This document shows, in pieces, positions 1 to 57,537 of a stretch of 64,000 nucleotides of DNA. The notes under the pieces are model-generated. The model did no database searches, was not told where the DNA came from, and was given only the letters and a program-made list of their open reading frames with translations. This DNA comes from Hydra vulgaris (lineage: Eukaryota; Cnidaria; Hydrozoa; Anthoathecata; Hydridae), in contig NC_088921.1 of assembly GCF_038396675.1 (NCBI RefSeq), forward strand, positions 34,524,501 through 34,588,500, in the 5' to 3' direction. Positions within the stretch are counted from its first letter, which is position 1. Each line of letters begins with the position of its first letter. A program made the translations under genes and the position numbers.

Positions 1-580
1 ACCGATAACAAGTTTTGGAAGCGCTAGAGGGAGCAGTAAAAGAGATGCCTCTCTAACAGCAACACCCACCAACCTCCACAACGCACCACTCTCGTGCTTA
101 GTTTTTTCCTTCGTGTTGTTGTAATATACTTTCATAGAAATTGTTTTATATTTTGTTAATAATCTGGTAAAATTAACAATGATAAAAATCAAAAATAAAT
201 AATGAGCATTTAAACCAGGTTGCACAACAAATAACAATGTTGGAGAAATTGTTGAGAGAAAGAGAACTAATCTTTTTTAGACGAAAATCCCTACAGGGTC
301 CTAGAGGTTTTCGAACATTTACAGCCTTTTTATATAGCCGACAACAACATAATCTTGTTTATATTTTATTATTTACATGAGTTAAATATATATTACTTAT
401 AACATTTAAAAAACTTTTTTTTCATAAAACCAAAAACTCTTGTAAAAAAGCGTCTCTTTTGTGAAGTTTTACAAATACTGTCATCTTTATTTTTGTCGGT
501 GTTCTTCGAAAGAGAACAACTGGAGTCGGTTACACAACTTTGAGTGGTTAATAAACCATTTTCTATAAGATCATTGCACT

Positions 581-1755
581 CTATTTTACTAACGTTTGAT
601 GACAAATTTTGAATAAAAGCTCTATGCGAGGATTTGTTGCATTTTTTCTCATGAACACATTCTGATTATAAATCATATTATTGGCGTTAAAAGTCAAGAG
701 ACTGTTGATCAACGGCAGCGATGCACTAACATCGACGTTTTTTGACTGCACGCAAACTTCAGATAATGCTCTACTTTTTGTACATTTTAATGTTGATAAG
801 TGTGGCGAAGAAGCGGATTTCTCTAAAACGTTGCTTTCTAAAACAAAACAAAAATACTAAATAATGAAGAGCTTGTTAATGGCTTTACATTTTTAAACCC
901 AAGTTTCAAATAAACAAAGAACTTTGAATATACGTCAAGACCTACCTGCGTTACAGTTGTTGTCGACAACGGCTTTTATAGAACTTTGGTTACCGAATTC
1001 ACTTAAGCTACTTTTTCTATCATAAATAGGCATTTCATGAATGTTAACCAAGAGAACGGAAAAGTGGAAGAGAAGGTCTTTCGTTAACAGTTACTGTTTT
1101 GAGTAGCATTTCAGACGCTGCACGTTTTGTTTTATGAATACATATTTGAGAAACTTCATCGGCAACTAATTGTTCTTTGCTTTTTCTTGTATACCTGCGT
1201 TCTGTTTTTAACGGCTTCATATCAAAAAGTTCGTTGAAATCAAAATACGAAGTAGTTTGAACAAGTTCAATGTTTTTCGAATAAAGCAACTCACTCATTT
1301 CTTTAAATACGATAGCTTCTCTTATTAATGAAGGACAAACATTTTGTTTATCAGCCTCTAAAAATGAAAAGAAACCGAAACTTAGTACATTATATTTTGT
1401 TCACTCCATTGATCTTTACAGTTGATTTTGAGAGTCAAAAAACTAATGAATTGTTTTGTACATTTTTATTATTGTTTAATGTCTAACGATGGAAAACGGA
1501 AAGGTCAAAAATACTTATCAGTTAAACAATCAGGCTTATTAATTTAATGCAATACTCTTAGACAAATTGTTTGCTTTTTTGTTTGTGAGAGCCCCAAACA
1601 ACATTTTAAATACAGTTTTGACATTTCTTTTTGAAAGAAAATGAGATTAAATATCCTACCTTGTTTAGCTATGGAGTATTTTGATATTTCGAAATCTTCG
1701 ATTTTTTCATCCAAGTCAATGTGTATTTTAAATTCATTTAAATTTTTTCTTTCGA
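581..1755 (-). CDS. Unrecognised host gene, fragmentary exons
   Basis: Four open stretches with splice sites. 1660-1755 (KNLNEFKIHIDLDEKIEDFE) joins 1049-1357 (CPSLIREAIVFKEMSELLYS ... RRYTRKSKEQLVADEVSQIC) in phase. 946-1016 (SSLSEFGNQSSIKAVVDNN) joins 581-837 (SASSPHLSTLKCTKSRALSE) in phase. The join 1049 to 1016 does not keep frame in my model. Beyond about 655 a second open frame (393-655, lysine and cysteine rich, ending at TAA 393) may be the real 3' end instead. I recognise no domain. The 5' part would lie between 1756 and 7036 but I could not place it. Confidence 0.45.
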
Positions 1756-1757
1756 CT

Positions 1758-4440
1758 AAATAAAAGTATTATGTTAAGTATTATGTTAAATATTATTCAA
1801 AAGATAAATTCGCAAAGATTTACTACGATTGTTTATTACGAATGTTTATTTGCTTAAATTAAAGAGTTAACTTAACTTGCACTGCAGAAGGGCATTTAAC
1901 CAAGAAGTTAATGCCTCCTACTTTATTAATGTCGTTTACTTAGTCCAAGTCGGCCGAGAAGGGGCCCGACGTTCAATGCCTTGGGCCTCTTTGTTCTAAG
2001 TCAGAACAAAGAGGCCATTGAACGTCTAACTAATACGCGATGGCTGCTAACACTAACGTAAAAAATTTATTATAAATAATAAATGTAAACGACAAGAAAC
2101 TTTATAAAACTTTTTTAATGAGCTTTTAGAACTATATTTAATATAAGCTACTTCTGATTATAGTTTACATGATTCTGTAAACTATAATCTCTATATACGA
2201 TTATATAAAATAAATTTCGTTACATGGTCACATAAAATACCTGCTTGAAATTGTTTGATCTTAGTAAATCTTTTAGTTCTTAGGTTATTAAGGGTGCTAT
2301 GGCGCTAACAAATATCTAACATTTGAAGTAGTATTTTTTCATTGTTCTGTTTTCCATTATTTTTATCATTATTATTATTATAATTTTTTTTATTATTAAT
2401 TTTTTTATTATTTTTTTTTTTTTTTTTTGCTTTGCCTACCACAGTATGTCCAGATGTAAATAGACGTTGTTCAAAAATAATATGTTAGAACATGGGTACT
2501 AGTGTTTTTTGAATATTTTGAGAACATGGTTACTAGTATAGTATATAGTTGATAGCATAGTATATAGTATAGGTAGTGATCCGGTCATCAAAAATCGTTG
2601 TAAATCAATGCGTATGAAATGAATATATGAAATATTTTATAGCTAAATTATAAAAAGAAGTTTATCAAACTTTCACCATTTTAGTACTGGTTTCGGCATC
2701 AAAAAATAAGAGCATTTTTATCTTGAATAAAGGTTAACCTTAACATTCTTTTAGTCCTAAGCAAATTTGGTTAGCGCGTTTTTGATCAGCCTCTTAACGG
2801 TAATAAAAACGCTGGTGAGACGAAGGTGTTAAGGATTTAACTGTCTTTGAAGGTACAGCAAGATAAAATTAAAAAAATAAATGCTTTAATAATTTGGATT
2901 TGATGGCATAGACTCGTTTATAAAGTCAAATAAATTTATATATTAGCTTATTTGCAAAAAATTATAAATGCTTACTTAATAAAAACTTATAAAGCCTATT
3001 AAAAACAAAAAATAAAGAACTATGTATGCCTTTTAACAAAATAAACAATAAAAAAAACGTATATGATAAAGTATTTACCTTTGGTTTCAAACATCTTTTA
3101 CTTTATTATAATATACTTTTCAATTGTAAATATTTTTTTCAAAATAATTTTGTATTTTTTAAAGATACTTTAAAAACGATTTTAATTGATAAACTGCTTC
3201 TATCACTTCAAATTTCAAAGTTGAAATGTTAAGAATATCATTTGTTTGCAAATTATAAAAAAAAAAAACAATTTGACGTCATACTTAGGGTTTACATGGT
3301 AAAAAAGGTGAAAAATTGATTTAGAATTATTTGACGTCACATTTTGAGCCTTATTTTCGTCCTTGTTTTTAAAACTTTTACATATTATGTTTTAATTGTT
3401 TCAATGTCATATCTTGTTGTACGCGAATGTGTGTATTTAAAGTATCAAAGATAAACACCACCTGCGTTCTAACTAAATTTTTCTTTGTAATATATCGCCC
3501 TGTTATTGCCCCGATCGTCTCCAGACGTATAAATTTATTACTAAAAAACGTTTACAAATGTTACATAAAAACGTCAAAGAAGACATTAGAAAGAAGCCAT
3601 AAAATATTATATAACAATGCAATTGTAAAACTGGCAAATATTATTTAATTCCGTCTTTTTGGACAGTTCTTTTACAAGAAAGGCCTCCGACTGTTTTCGG
3701 ATACTTTGACGCCATTGTCACGGTTGAGAAGTATTGGAGCGTGTTTTATTTCTTGGTCTCGTTAGAACCCTATTTTTATTTCTCCATTGTATGACCAGTC
3801 ACCAGAGCATGTGAATTTTTTGACACTGGGTTTACACTTCCGAATTAATTTAGACTTGTTATTCCAAGAATTCACTTTTACTGGACAAAATTCATATCTA
3901 AATTAATATTAGGGCTATATTCACTAAAATAAGCATGAGTACTAATATGATGTCTTCGCTTTTTAAAAAGGTGTTACTTTTTCATTTTGTTGTTATGGCT
4001 ATCTTCGTTTTGCTTAGCAACCATCTACTTTTGGTATTTGCAGATATTTTGCGAGTGCTTTGTTTACTAAATTTGGCATGAGTACCAATATGAGAGCGCG
4101 TTTCTTTTAAAAGTTAATTTTTTTTCTTTTATTTTTGTTGCTATAAATACTTGTCATGCCTAGTTACAAGATATTTCTTTTAGTTACAAAGAGATAAATT
4201 GGTTTTTGAATAAATTTGATTGGATTTTCGACCCATTACTAAATAACTGTTAAACTTTCAAAGAACTATTAAATATTTAGTTAATTAATATTTTAGCAAT
4301 AAGGAAAACAAGCTATAGTGCAAAAAAAACATTGCCGTTTTATATTACATCGAAAATTTATCGAACAATATAATTGTTTGAAGATTTGTTTAAACAATTG
4401 TAAAAATTCTGAGGGAAATCTTTTATGATTTGTTCGGTGT
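1758..4440. other. Non-coding stretch, no gene seen
   Basis: AT-rich, with no convincing exon or transposon frame on either strand. It holds a strong GC-richer hairpin (1968-2027), a palindrome (2154-2191), two TGACGTCA octamers (3274, 3332) and an imperfect direct repeat around GCATGAGTAC (3934-4110). Short open frames at 3026-3232 and 3427-3648 are low-complexity and not supported. Confidence 0.5.
1968..2027. repeat. Hairpin
   Basis: Arms ACGTTCAATG..GGCCTCTTTGTTCT and AGAACAAAGAGGCC..ATTGAACGT around a 5-nt loop (AAGTC). The sequence is clearly GC-richer than its surroundings. It may be the core of a fold-back element. Confidence 0.7.
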
Positions 4441-4457
4441 GATGTTGATTTACGCAG

Positions 4458-5620
4458 TCATGAAATAACAGCATCACTGGAAACCAGGATTCTGTTGATC
4501 AGATCAGTATTTGCTTCTCTTCTGGATGTTTTTCGGCTGAGGTTTTTGCGATAAGATTTAAAGTCTTTATTTCTAGCTTCTTGAGAACCCTCTGACACAA
4601 GTCCTATGGCTAATGTATGGCTCTGAATTATGTCATGTCCAGGTATCAATACTTTTTTTACAGATTGAGCCATGTTATACGATGGATAAAGGGACATACA
4701 TAGTCTAACAGTGTCAAAACAAAAATCATAGAGTTTTAAGCAGCTTATTTTATATCCAGAAGATAATGTTACCAAGATAGTGTAAAATCTGAATATAAGG
4801 TTTTGATAACTTCAGCTTTTTGGTCATATGCTGCAAAAGCACGTCTTGAAGTATTGTCATAGTTGCTTTATCCAGAACCACCACTTTTGAGGAAATCAAC
4901 AACAAATCCAAGTTTGTTCATAAAATCAATCTGAGTCTTTTGTTTAGTTACAGATGCCTTTTTTATTTTGCGTTTGTTAGAATACAAAGAAAAGGTATCT
5001 GTTTAGTTACACAGAAACGTTTTCTTTTCCCATTGCATTTAAAAAACACAAAGAAAAGTTACAGATACCTTATCTTTGAGTTATGTAAATGCAATGTGCA
5101 CATTCATGTCAAAAAATCAAAGCCAGGTATGGAGACTGGGAAGACCATATTTGAATTCTCTATGAGAATAATCAATGTTAAGGATATCAAGACTGCTTAT
5201 ATTTTTTCAGAGTACCACACACTGAACCTAATTGTTATGAGTTAGTTGTTCCAGATAATATCGTTTGAACTTTCACATCAATTATTGCAAGCTCAATAAT
5301 ACATTTCACTTGAATAGAAGATCCGCAAACATCTAATAAATTTTTACTCAAGCTTTCTATCTTACTTTTAATGCACTGATCTTCTTTTGTATGCAAAACT
5401 TAATGGTCTGCAATAGGCTGTGGATGATGACTTTTGATTTCTCCAAATAAGCACATTTTCATTGCTGTTGCTATATCCAGGTAAATCCAATGGGAACAGA
5501 CATGTAATGTCAACGATTTTTCACGTTTGAAAACACTGTTCATGTCAGATACTGACAAAACTTGTTTATCAATGCTTTGGCCAGTGGCTCCATCAATACA
5601 AGTCTTACACGTGAGTGCTC
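4458..5620 (-). pseudogene. Degraded transposon-type gene
   Basis: Minus-strand reading gives, with frameshifts and stops, DGATGQSIDKQVLSVSDMNS, SNYDNTSRRAFAAYDQKAEV, YKISCLKLYDFC and EARNKDFKSYRKNLSRKTSR then NTDLINRILVSSDAVIS. From memory of cnidarian and aphid repeats, the last blocks resemble an uncharacterised transposon-associated family (an EARNKD..SRKTSR motif). I cannot name the superfamily. It is broken and certainly not expressed as one protein. Confidence 0.5.
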
Positions 5621-5735
5621 TTGTTTTATTTGTTTTGTGTTCATAATCAAGTGCCTTAGCAAATTTGAACCTATTATAATATTATTATTTTCTTTATTAC
5701 CTACGGTAAATATTTTTTACAGTAGGTATAGAATA

Positions 5736-6018
5736 AAATATATAGGAAGATCCAGGTTGTTGCGATAACGGTTATTGAAATAAAGTGAGGTTTATATTAG
5801 AAAGATGATTATTCGATTTAATTTACACAGTGCGTGTCATATATCTTGAAAAATAAAGGTAAATAAAAGCTCCGGTATTCCGGAGGTTTTTATTTACCTT
5901 TATTTTTCAAGATATATGACACGGACTGTAAATTAAATCAAAAAATCATCTTTCTAATATAAATCTCACTTTATTTCAGTAACCGTTATCGCAACAACTT
6001 GGATCTTCCTATATTTTT
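5736..6018. repeat. Fold-back duplication, arms about 138 bp
   Basis: Inverted repeat with arms 5736-5875 and 5880-6018 and a 4-nt centre flanked by CTCCGG/CCGGAG. The right arm ends in LINE sequence (CAACTTGGATCTTCC) that continues into 6019-6290, so the left arm is an inverted copy of the LINE edge and its flank. Confidence 0.85.
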
Positions 6019-6290
6019 GAAAGGTATAGTACTCGATGAGTCATCTGTAGATGACTCATCGAGTACATGAGTCAAAGGTACCATTCGTCATCTAGGATTA
6101 ACTCTTACTTCCGATCTTTCTTGGAAACCATATATCAAACCTATTTCAAAATTAGCATCAGCTAAGGTTGCATCTCTGGATTTGATTCTTTATAGATCTC
6201 AAATCCGTCCTTGTATGGAATACTGTTGCTACATCTGGAGCGAATCTTTGAATGATGCCTTTTCTCATATCTTTAATTAATAAGATTTGT
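5960..6290 (+). mobile_element. LINE reverse-transcriptase fragment
   Basis: Matches the RT region of the longer LINE at 56016-57085: CGTTATCGCAACAACTTGG, GATGAGTCA, GGATTAACTCTTACTTCC, CTTTCTTGGAAACCATATAT, CAAATCCGTCCTTGTATGGA. It is broken by an extra fold-back at 6029-6066 and several deletions. Confidence 0.85.
6029..6066. repeat. Perfect 18-bp fold-back inside the LINE
   Basis: GTACTCGATGAGTCATCT, two bases, then its exact reverse complement. The intact LINE at 56373 has only one copy of this segment. Confidence 0.9.
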
Positions 6291-7036
6291 TTTTATGTAA
6301 ATATTTATTTCATTTATTTCACTCAACAAATTTAATTTTAAAAAGGGCTAAGTGAAAACCAATTAACTTAAAATTGATAAAAATGGAAAATGAATTTTCC
6401 ATTTTCCTGTTAATTATTTAAGTTTATGATGAAAACCGTGCTTTTATCATAAACATAAATAATTTTATAAAGTTCTTAGTAAGTTATTTTACACTAGAAA
6501 GCGGCGAATTTGCCTTACTAATAAAGGTACAACAAATATCTCATAAAGTAGACAAAAATATATATTTGAACTTAAAACCTTTGTAAATAGAGTCAAACAC
6601 TCTTACTAAGACTTTTAAGAAGTTTAAAGACGGCTGTTATGTACAATCTTTTCCATTCTTTTATTTTATCAACTTTATTTCGCATTAAAACTAAATGATT
6701 TGATTTATCTGATAAACATGATAGCACAAGAGTGTTTACCAAAAATTAAAAAATAAAACAATTACTTATAAATCCAAATTTTATAATCTTTAGTTTTTCT
6801 TTGATCCTTAATTTTTTTATGAATCCACGTCGAGAACTCTACATTTTTTGAAAACGGATCCTAGATCTTTGAACAATTTCGGCTGATTTGACTCTTCCGG
6901 ATCCGAATCCAAGCTTTTTATGAGATGGAGTTAAAAGATTTTATAAAATCTTTATGCTACAAATATTGAAATTTGTTCAAAAAAGTTTATAACCTTCACG
7001 ATTTATTCCTAAATCACGGACAAATTGTTCATTTAT
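6291..7036. other. Region downstream of HLTF stop, no gene seen
   Basis: AT-rich. It should hold the HLTF 3' UTR. An ATTTTCCATTTT / AAAATGGAAAAT inverted repeat occurs near 6380-6410. No coding stretch recognised. Confidence 0.4.
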
Positions 7037-53453
<46,417 letters not shown>

Positions 53454-54759
53454 TTTTTATATTTTAAAAGCTATGTAATCGAAATTTTCTAAATAATGGT
53501 ATATAATTATATATAACATCATAGAGTATAAATAATTATTCAGAATAAAAATAAAAATAAAATTTTCCAGATTTCCAAATAAAAAATATACAACATATAA
53601 ATAAAAATTTACATAAAACAAATACAACAAACATATTGCATTGGAAATAAATTAGTTTATTGTTAAATAAAACAGCATAGTTACAATACATCATTGAATA
53701 AAATAGAATAATTATGACACACCATTGAACAAAAATAGAACAATTATGACACACCATTAAATAAAACAACATAACTATGACACATCAAAATAGTTTAAAA
53801 ATGCAGCAAATCAATAAAATAGCTTATTTTTAATAAATCATTGAATTTAATAATCATTGTCATTGTCATAAGTCATCAGTACAAATAATGTCATTTTTTT
53901 TTTAGTGAACTCACCTTGCTTAGGGTAAGTTGCGATTCAATGATATAACATATCTATAATAAATCATTGAATTTAATAATCAATGATCATTGTCATAAGT
54001 CATCAGTACATAAATTTTTTTTACTGAGCTCACCTTGCTAATGGTAAGGGATAACTCCAGTCATTTTATCAAAATTTTTATTAAGACAACAAAATAACTC
54101 TAAAAAAAAAAGCTTGAAAAACAAGATCAAGGTGCATAGAAACAGTTTAGGATGGTGCTAAAAGGAGCATCACAACGGCAAACTCAGCAGTTTACAAATA
54201 TAATTACAAAAATAGCTAGTATCTATTATTAATAACATCATCAAACATAATTAGTTGGGCCAGTCATCATTGTATAGCCATATGAACCCTCTTCATCATG
54301 TATTAATCTTGATTTCTAAACCAGGATGTCAAACTTAATTTATATAATTGTTTTAACTTTAGAATTTTAATAATAATTACTACTTATGGATAAACTAGAC
54401 GAAGCACTCAATATATATCTTTTAACAATAAGGTTAATTTGATCATAGAGTTTCAATATTCAAAAACAAGGCTACATATTCAATAACAAGATTTAAAAAA
54501 AAAATACTTTATTAGCCTATACATTTTAATATACAATTACGAGACTTCAATTGCAAAAAATATTCTATATGTACTTTTTAAAAACATTTACATTAACGTA
54601 ACCGTTTACTCAATCTGTGAATTTTGAGGTATTTTAAATGCTAAATTTATTTGTCACTTGTATATATATGAAATCTGTGAATCTTTCAGAAGATTATAAG
54701 ATAACTATTCTCTTGTCTCTATAAGCAACCTGTATATTCTTGAGTAGAATTTAAGACAA
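53454..54759. promoter_or_regulatory. Spacer between RAD50 and HLTF
   Basis: About 1.3 kb between the RAD50 stop and the HLTF ATG, both on minus. It contains repeated AAAATAGAACAATTATGACA / AACATAACTATGACACATC units (53690-53790) and a direct repeat of AATCATTGAATTTAATAATC (53848, 53962). No promoter motif is obvious. A TTATTTAG acceptor-like site ends at 53489. Confidence 0.4.
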
Positions 54760-54802
54760 TTATTCTCTTGTCTCCATAAGCAATCTGTGAATTTTTGAGT
54801 AG
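54605..54802. repeat. Imperfect tandem repeat including the last RAD50 exon
   Basis: ATTCTCTTGTCTC(T/C)ATAAG with CTGTGAATTTTTGAGTAG-like parts occurs at 54757-54802 and 54701-54745, with partial copies at 54669 and 54609. Confidence 0.8.
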
Positions 54803-54805
54803 CCG
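54760..54805 (-). CDS. RAD50: RAD50 last coding exon
   Basis: Short divergent tail [14 protein letters not shown] and stop. Predicted from acceptor TATTTTAG and phase; sequence conservation is weak at this end of RAD50. The exon is one unit of an imperfect tandem repeat that continues downstream to about 54600. Confidence 0.65.
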
Positions 54806-55085
54806 CTAAAATAATAATGTTAGCATAATATATATAAATAAACAAAAAAGAAAAAAAAAATGAAACTGTGAAGAAAAAAATAAATACTTTTCTTTGTAGA
54901 CTCTAAAATAATGATCAACGTAATCTGATCTTCCAAGTTCTTGGACAAACCTCTCATCATGAGTTATTACAAGCAGTTGAAAATTTTTTTGTGATTGTCG
55001 CAATTCTATAATACTATAAAAAATGTTGCAAAATAAACAATAAATATATTATAAACAAAAAACACTATATAAAGAGAACCCTCAG

Positions 55086-55170
<85 letters not shown>

Positions 55171-55902
55171 AACATTAAATAATAAACCAAATCAAATAAT
55201 TTTTTTACTCTTTTAGTGAGTTAGCAAGACTTTCAATATTAGCTTCATCTAAGTTTGTTGTGGGTTCATCTAATGCCAGAATACCACAATTCAAGCAAAA
55301 AGTCTCTGCCAATGCTAACCGTATAATGAGTGATGCTAAAACCTTTATCAAATTCATTTTAAATTATTACATTAAATGTAAACATTAAAACAATAACAGT
55401 GTTTGTCATATATATCATGTTGATTATTATAAATAGCATATGGATTTTGTAAAAATATGATTTTAGAGAAAAGTGGAAAGCTTAAGTAATGATAAATTGA
55501 CTAGTATATCTGTTCTAACAAATTTTAAGGAAAATAGATTAAAATAAAACATTAATAACTAATTATCCTAATATTTTATGTCCCTAGATCTAAATCATTT
55601 AATCTAATTAATAATAATAATAAATGGTAATTAATAATAATAAAATAAATGTAAATAAAAGTTTTCAAAAAAAAAAACACTTTGAATTTTTAAAAACTCA
55701 ACAGAAAAACTCAAGAAGACTATTAAGTCTTAATTGAAACATTGAAAACTTAATTGATAATTATTTCATAAAATTTGATAAAAAATAAAAAAGGAATAAT
55801 AAGTAATTGAAAAAAATACTTATATATTATATTATGCAATTATATAACAATAACATGTGTAAAGAAATAAATATATAAATATAAATATATAAAAGTATAT
55901 AT

Positions 55903-55978
<76 letters not shown>

Positions 55979-57051
55979 GTAATTGAAATAATAAGTAATC
56001 CTTCCTTTCCAATCGTAGCATAAAAGTTGTCCTCGATGGACAACGCTCTTCTTCTTATTCTGTAACTTCAGGGGTCCCTCAAGGTTCTATCCTTGGCCCT
56101 ATACTCTTTTTAATTTACATTAACGATCTTCCAGATATTCTCACATCTAAGGTGGCATTGTTTGCTGATGATACTACCATTTATTCTTGTCGTGATAAGA
56201 AACCAACACCCACTGATTGCTTGGAGGGGGCATTTGAGCTTGAAAAGGATCTCACTTCTGCTACAGCATGGGGCTTACAGTGGCTGGTGAACTTTAATTC
56301 AGATAAAACTCAATTTTTTTCAGCCAATCGTTATCGCAATAATTTAGATCTTCCTATATTTATGAACGGTGATGTACTCGATGAGTCACCTACTCTTCAT
56401 CTTTTAGGATTAACTCTTACTTCCAATCTTTCTTGGAAAACATATATCAAATCAGTTGCAAAATTAGCATCTGCTAAGGTTGCATCTCTTCATCGAGCTC
56501 GTCACTTTCTTACTTCGGATTCTATTCTCTATCTCTATAAATCTCAAATCCGGCCTTGTATGGAATATTGTTGCCATATCTGGGGCGGATCTTCTAATGA
56601 TGCCCTTTCTCTTTAGACAAGGTGCAAAAACGCATTGTAAACATAGTTGGACCTACTCTTGCAGCCAACCTCCAACCATTATCACATTGTCGTAATGTTG
56701 CTTCTCTTTCTCTTTTCTACAAATACTATAATGGGCACTGCTCTAAAGAGCTAGCGTCTCTTGTGCCATCTACTATAATTCATTCTCGTGTTACTCATCA
56801 TTCAATTAAGTGTCATCCTTTTTCTGTGACTGTTCCTAAGTGCTCCAAAAATGCTTATTCGTCTAGTTTTTTTCCTCGAACATCAGCTCTTTGGAATTCG
56901 CTTCCTTCATCTTGCTTTCCTGATTCATATAATTTGCAATCTTTTAAGTCGTCCGTCAATCATTATCTTGCTCTACAATCTTCATCTTTTCTCTTTCAGT
57001 AACTTCCAACTTTAATTAGTGGCTGCTTGCAGCTTTGTTGGAAGCGAAGAT

Positions 57052-57089
<38 letters not shown>

Positions 57090-57211
57090 TTATTATAGAT
57101 AGAATAATATTATAGTAATTATTATAGATAGAATAATAAGTAAGTGAAAATAATACTTATATATTATATTATGCAATTATATAACAATAACATGTGTAAA
57201 TAAATAAATAA

Positions 57212-57255
<44 letters not shown>

Positions 57256-57443
57256 GCACACACACAAAGTTTAATTACAGAATTAAAAAAATATTATATG
57301 ATAAATAAGTGTTAACTGAAAGTATCTGTGTATGTTCTGTGTATGTCTATACAAACATTATAAATTGTTAGATCTCAGACCTTTTGTCCAGCACTGCATC
57401 TGCTCCTCATGTCAAGATAAACTCCACCTTTTAGCATGACTAC
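54760..57443 (-). CDS. RAD50: RAD50, 3' part (last four exons)
   Basis: C-terminal ATPase half of RAD50, the SMC-like subunit of the MRE11-RAD50-NBS1 complex that tethers and processes DNA double-strand breaks. The exons read in order: VVMLKGG and RCSAGQK (57381-57443), [14 protein letters not shown] then [11 protein letters not shown] (55209-55342), [20 protein letters not shown] (54888-55013), and a short divergent tail ending at TAA 54760. These are the ABC signature, Walker B/D-loop and H-loop. Splice phases fit throughout. The coiled coil and N-terminal half lie upstream, beyond the right edge; I found no further RAD50 exon in 57444-64000. A LINE copy sits in one intron. Confidence 0.95.
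54888..55013 (-). CDS. RAD50: RAD50 exon: H-loop
   Basis: Encodes [20 protein letters not shown] then [20 protein letters not shown]. The histidine switch is in VITHDE. The acceptor TTTATAG at 55014-55015 restores frame with the previous exon. Donor GAAAA|GTATTT. Confidence 0.93.
55089..55165. repeat. (TA)n microsatellite
   Basis: Pure TA repeat in the RAD50 intron between the H-loop and Walker B exons. Confidence 0.95.
55209..55342 (-). CDS. RAD50: RAD50 exon: Walker B and D-loop
   Basis: Encodes [20 protein letters not shown] then [20 protein letters not shown], near-identical to RAD50 of other animals. Acceptor GATAAAG, donor AAAGA|GTAAAA, phase 2 out. Confidence 0.95.
55897..55974. repeat. 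(TA)n microsatellite next to LINE
   Basis: TA repeat ending about 40 bp before the LINE 5' end. Confidence 0.95.
56016..57085 (+). mobile_element. Non-LTR retrotransposon, 5'-truncated, poly(A) tail
   Basis: RT domain from the VPQGS block onward to the C-terminus, ending in a run of about 28 A (57058-57085). Same family as the fragments at 5960, 44412 and probably 18270. Inserted in a RAD50 intron, antisense to the gene. Flanked by an unusually long duplicated host sequence (55798-55865 and 57131-57201). Confidence 0.92.
56030..57002 (+). pseudogene. Reverse transcriptase C-terminal half (CR1/Jockey-like)
   Basis: Reads [32 protein letters not shown] (catalytic FADD), [46 protein letters not shown] one-base deletion near 56613 shifts frame, then [35 protein letters not shown] and stop. 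The endonuclease and RT fingers are missing through 5' truncation. Clade call is from motif style and is tentative. Confidence 0.85.
57212..57252. repeat. Short (TA)n / (ACAC)n tract
   Basis: TA run followed by CACACGCACACACAC, 3' of the LINE flank duplication. Confidence 0.85.
57381..57443 (-). CDS. RAD50: RAD50 exon: ABC signature start
   Basis: Twenty-one codons, [20 protein letters not shown] then K, corresponding to human [20 protein letters not shown]. The SAGQK motif is the ABC signature region that contacts ATP across the dimer. Acceptor TTGAAG, donor AAAAG|GTCTG; phase 0 both sides. Confidence 0.93.
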
Positions 57444-57537
57444 CTTCAATAAAAACAAAAAAGAAAATTATAACTAAAAAATTTTGTAAAAATTTATTTG
57501 ATTTTTTTTACAAGTAGTAGTAATGCAGTGAGCATAT

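Noticed and set aside
4940..5245. 101-codon plus-strand frame (MFSYRCLFYFAFVRIQRKG...)
   Set aside because: It lies antisense within the degraded transposon gene at 4458-5620 and matches nothing I know.
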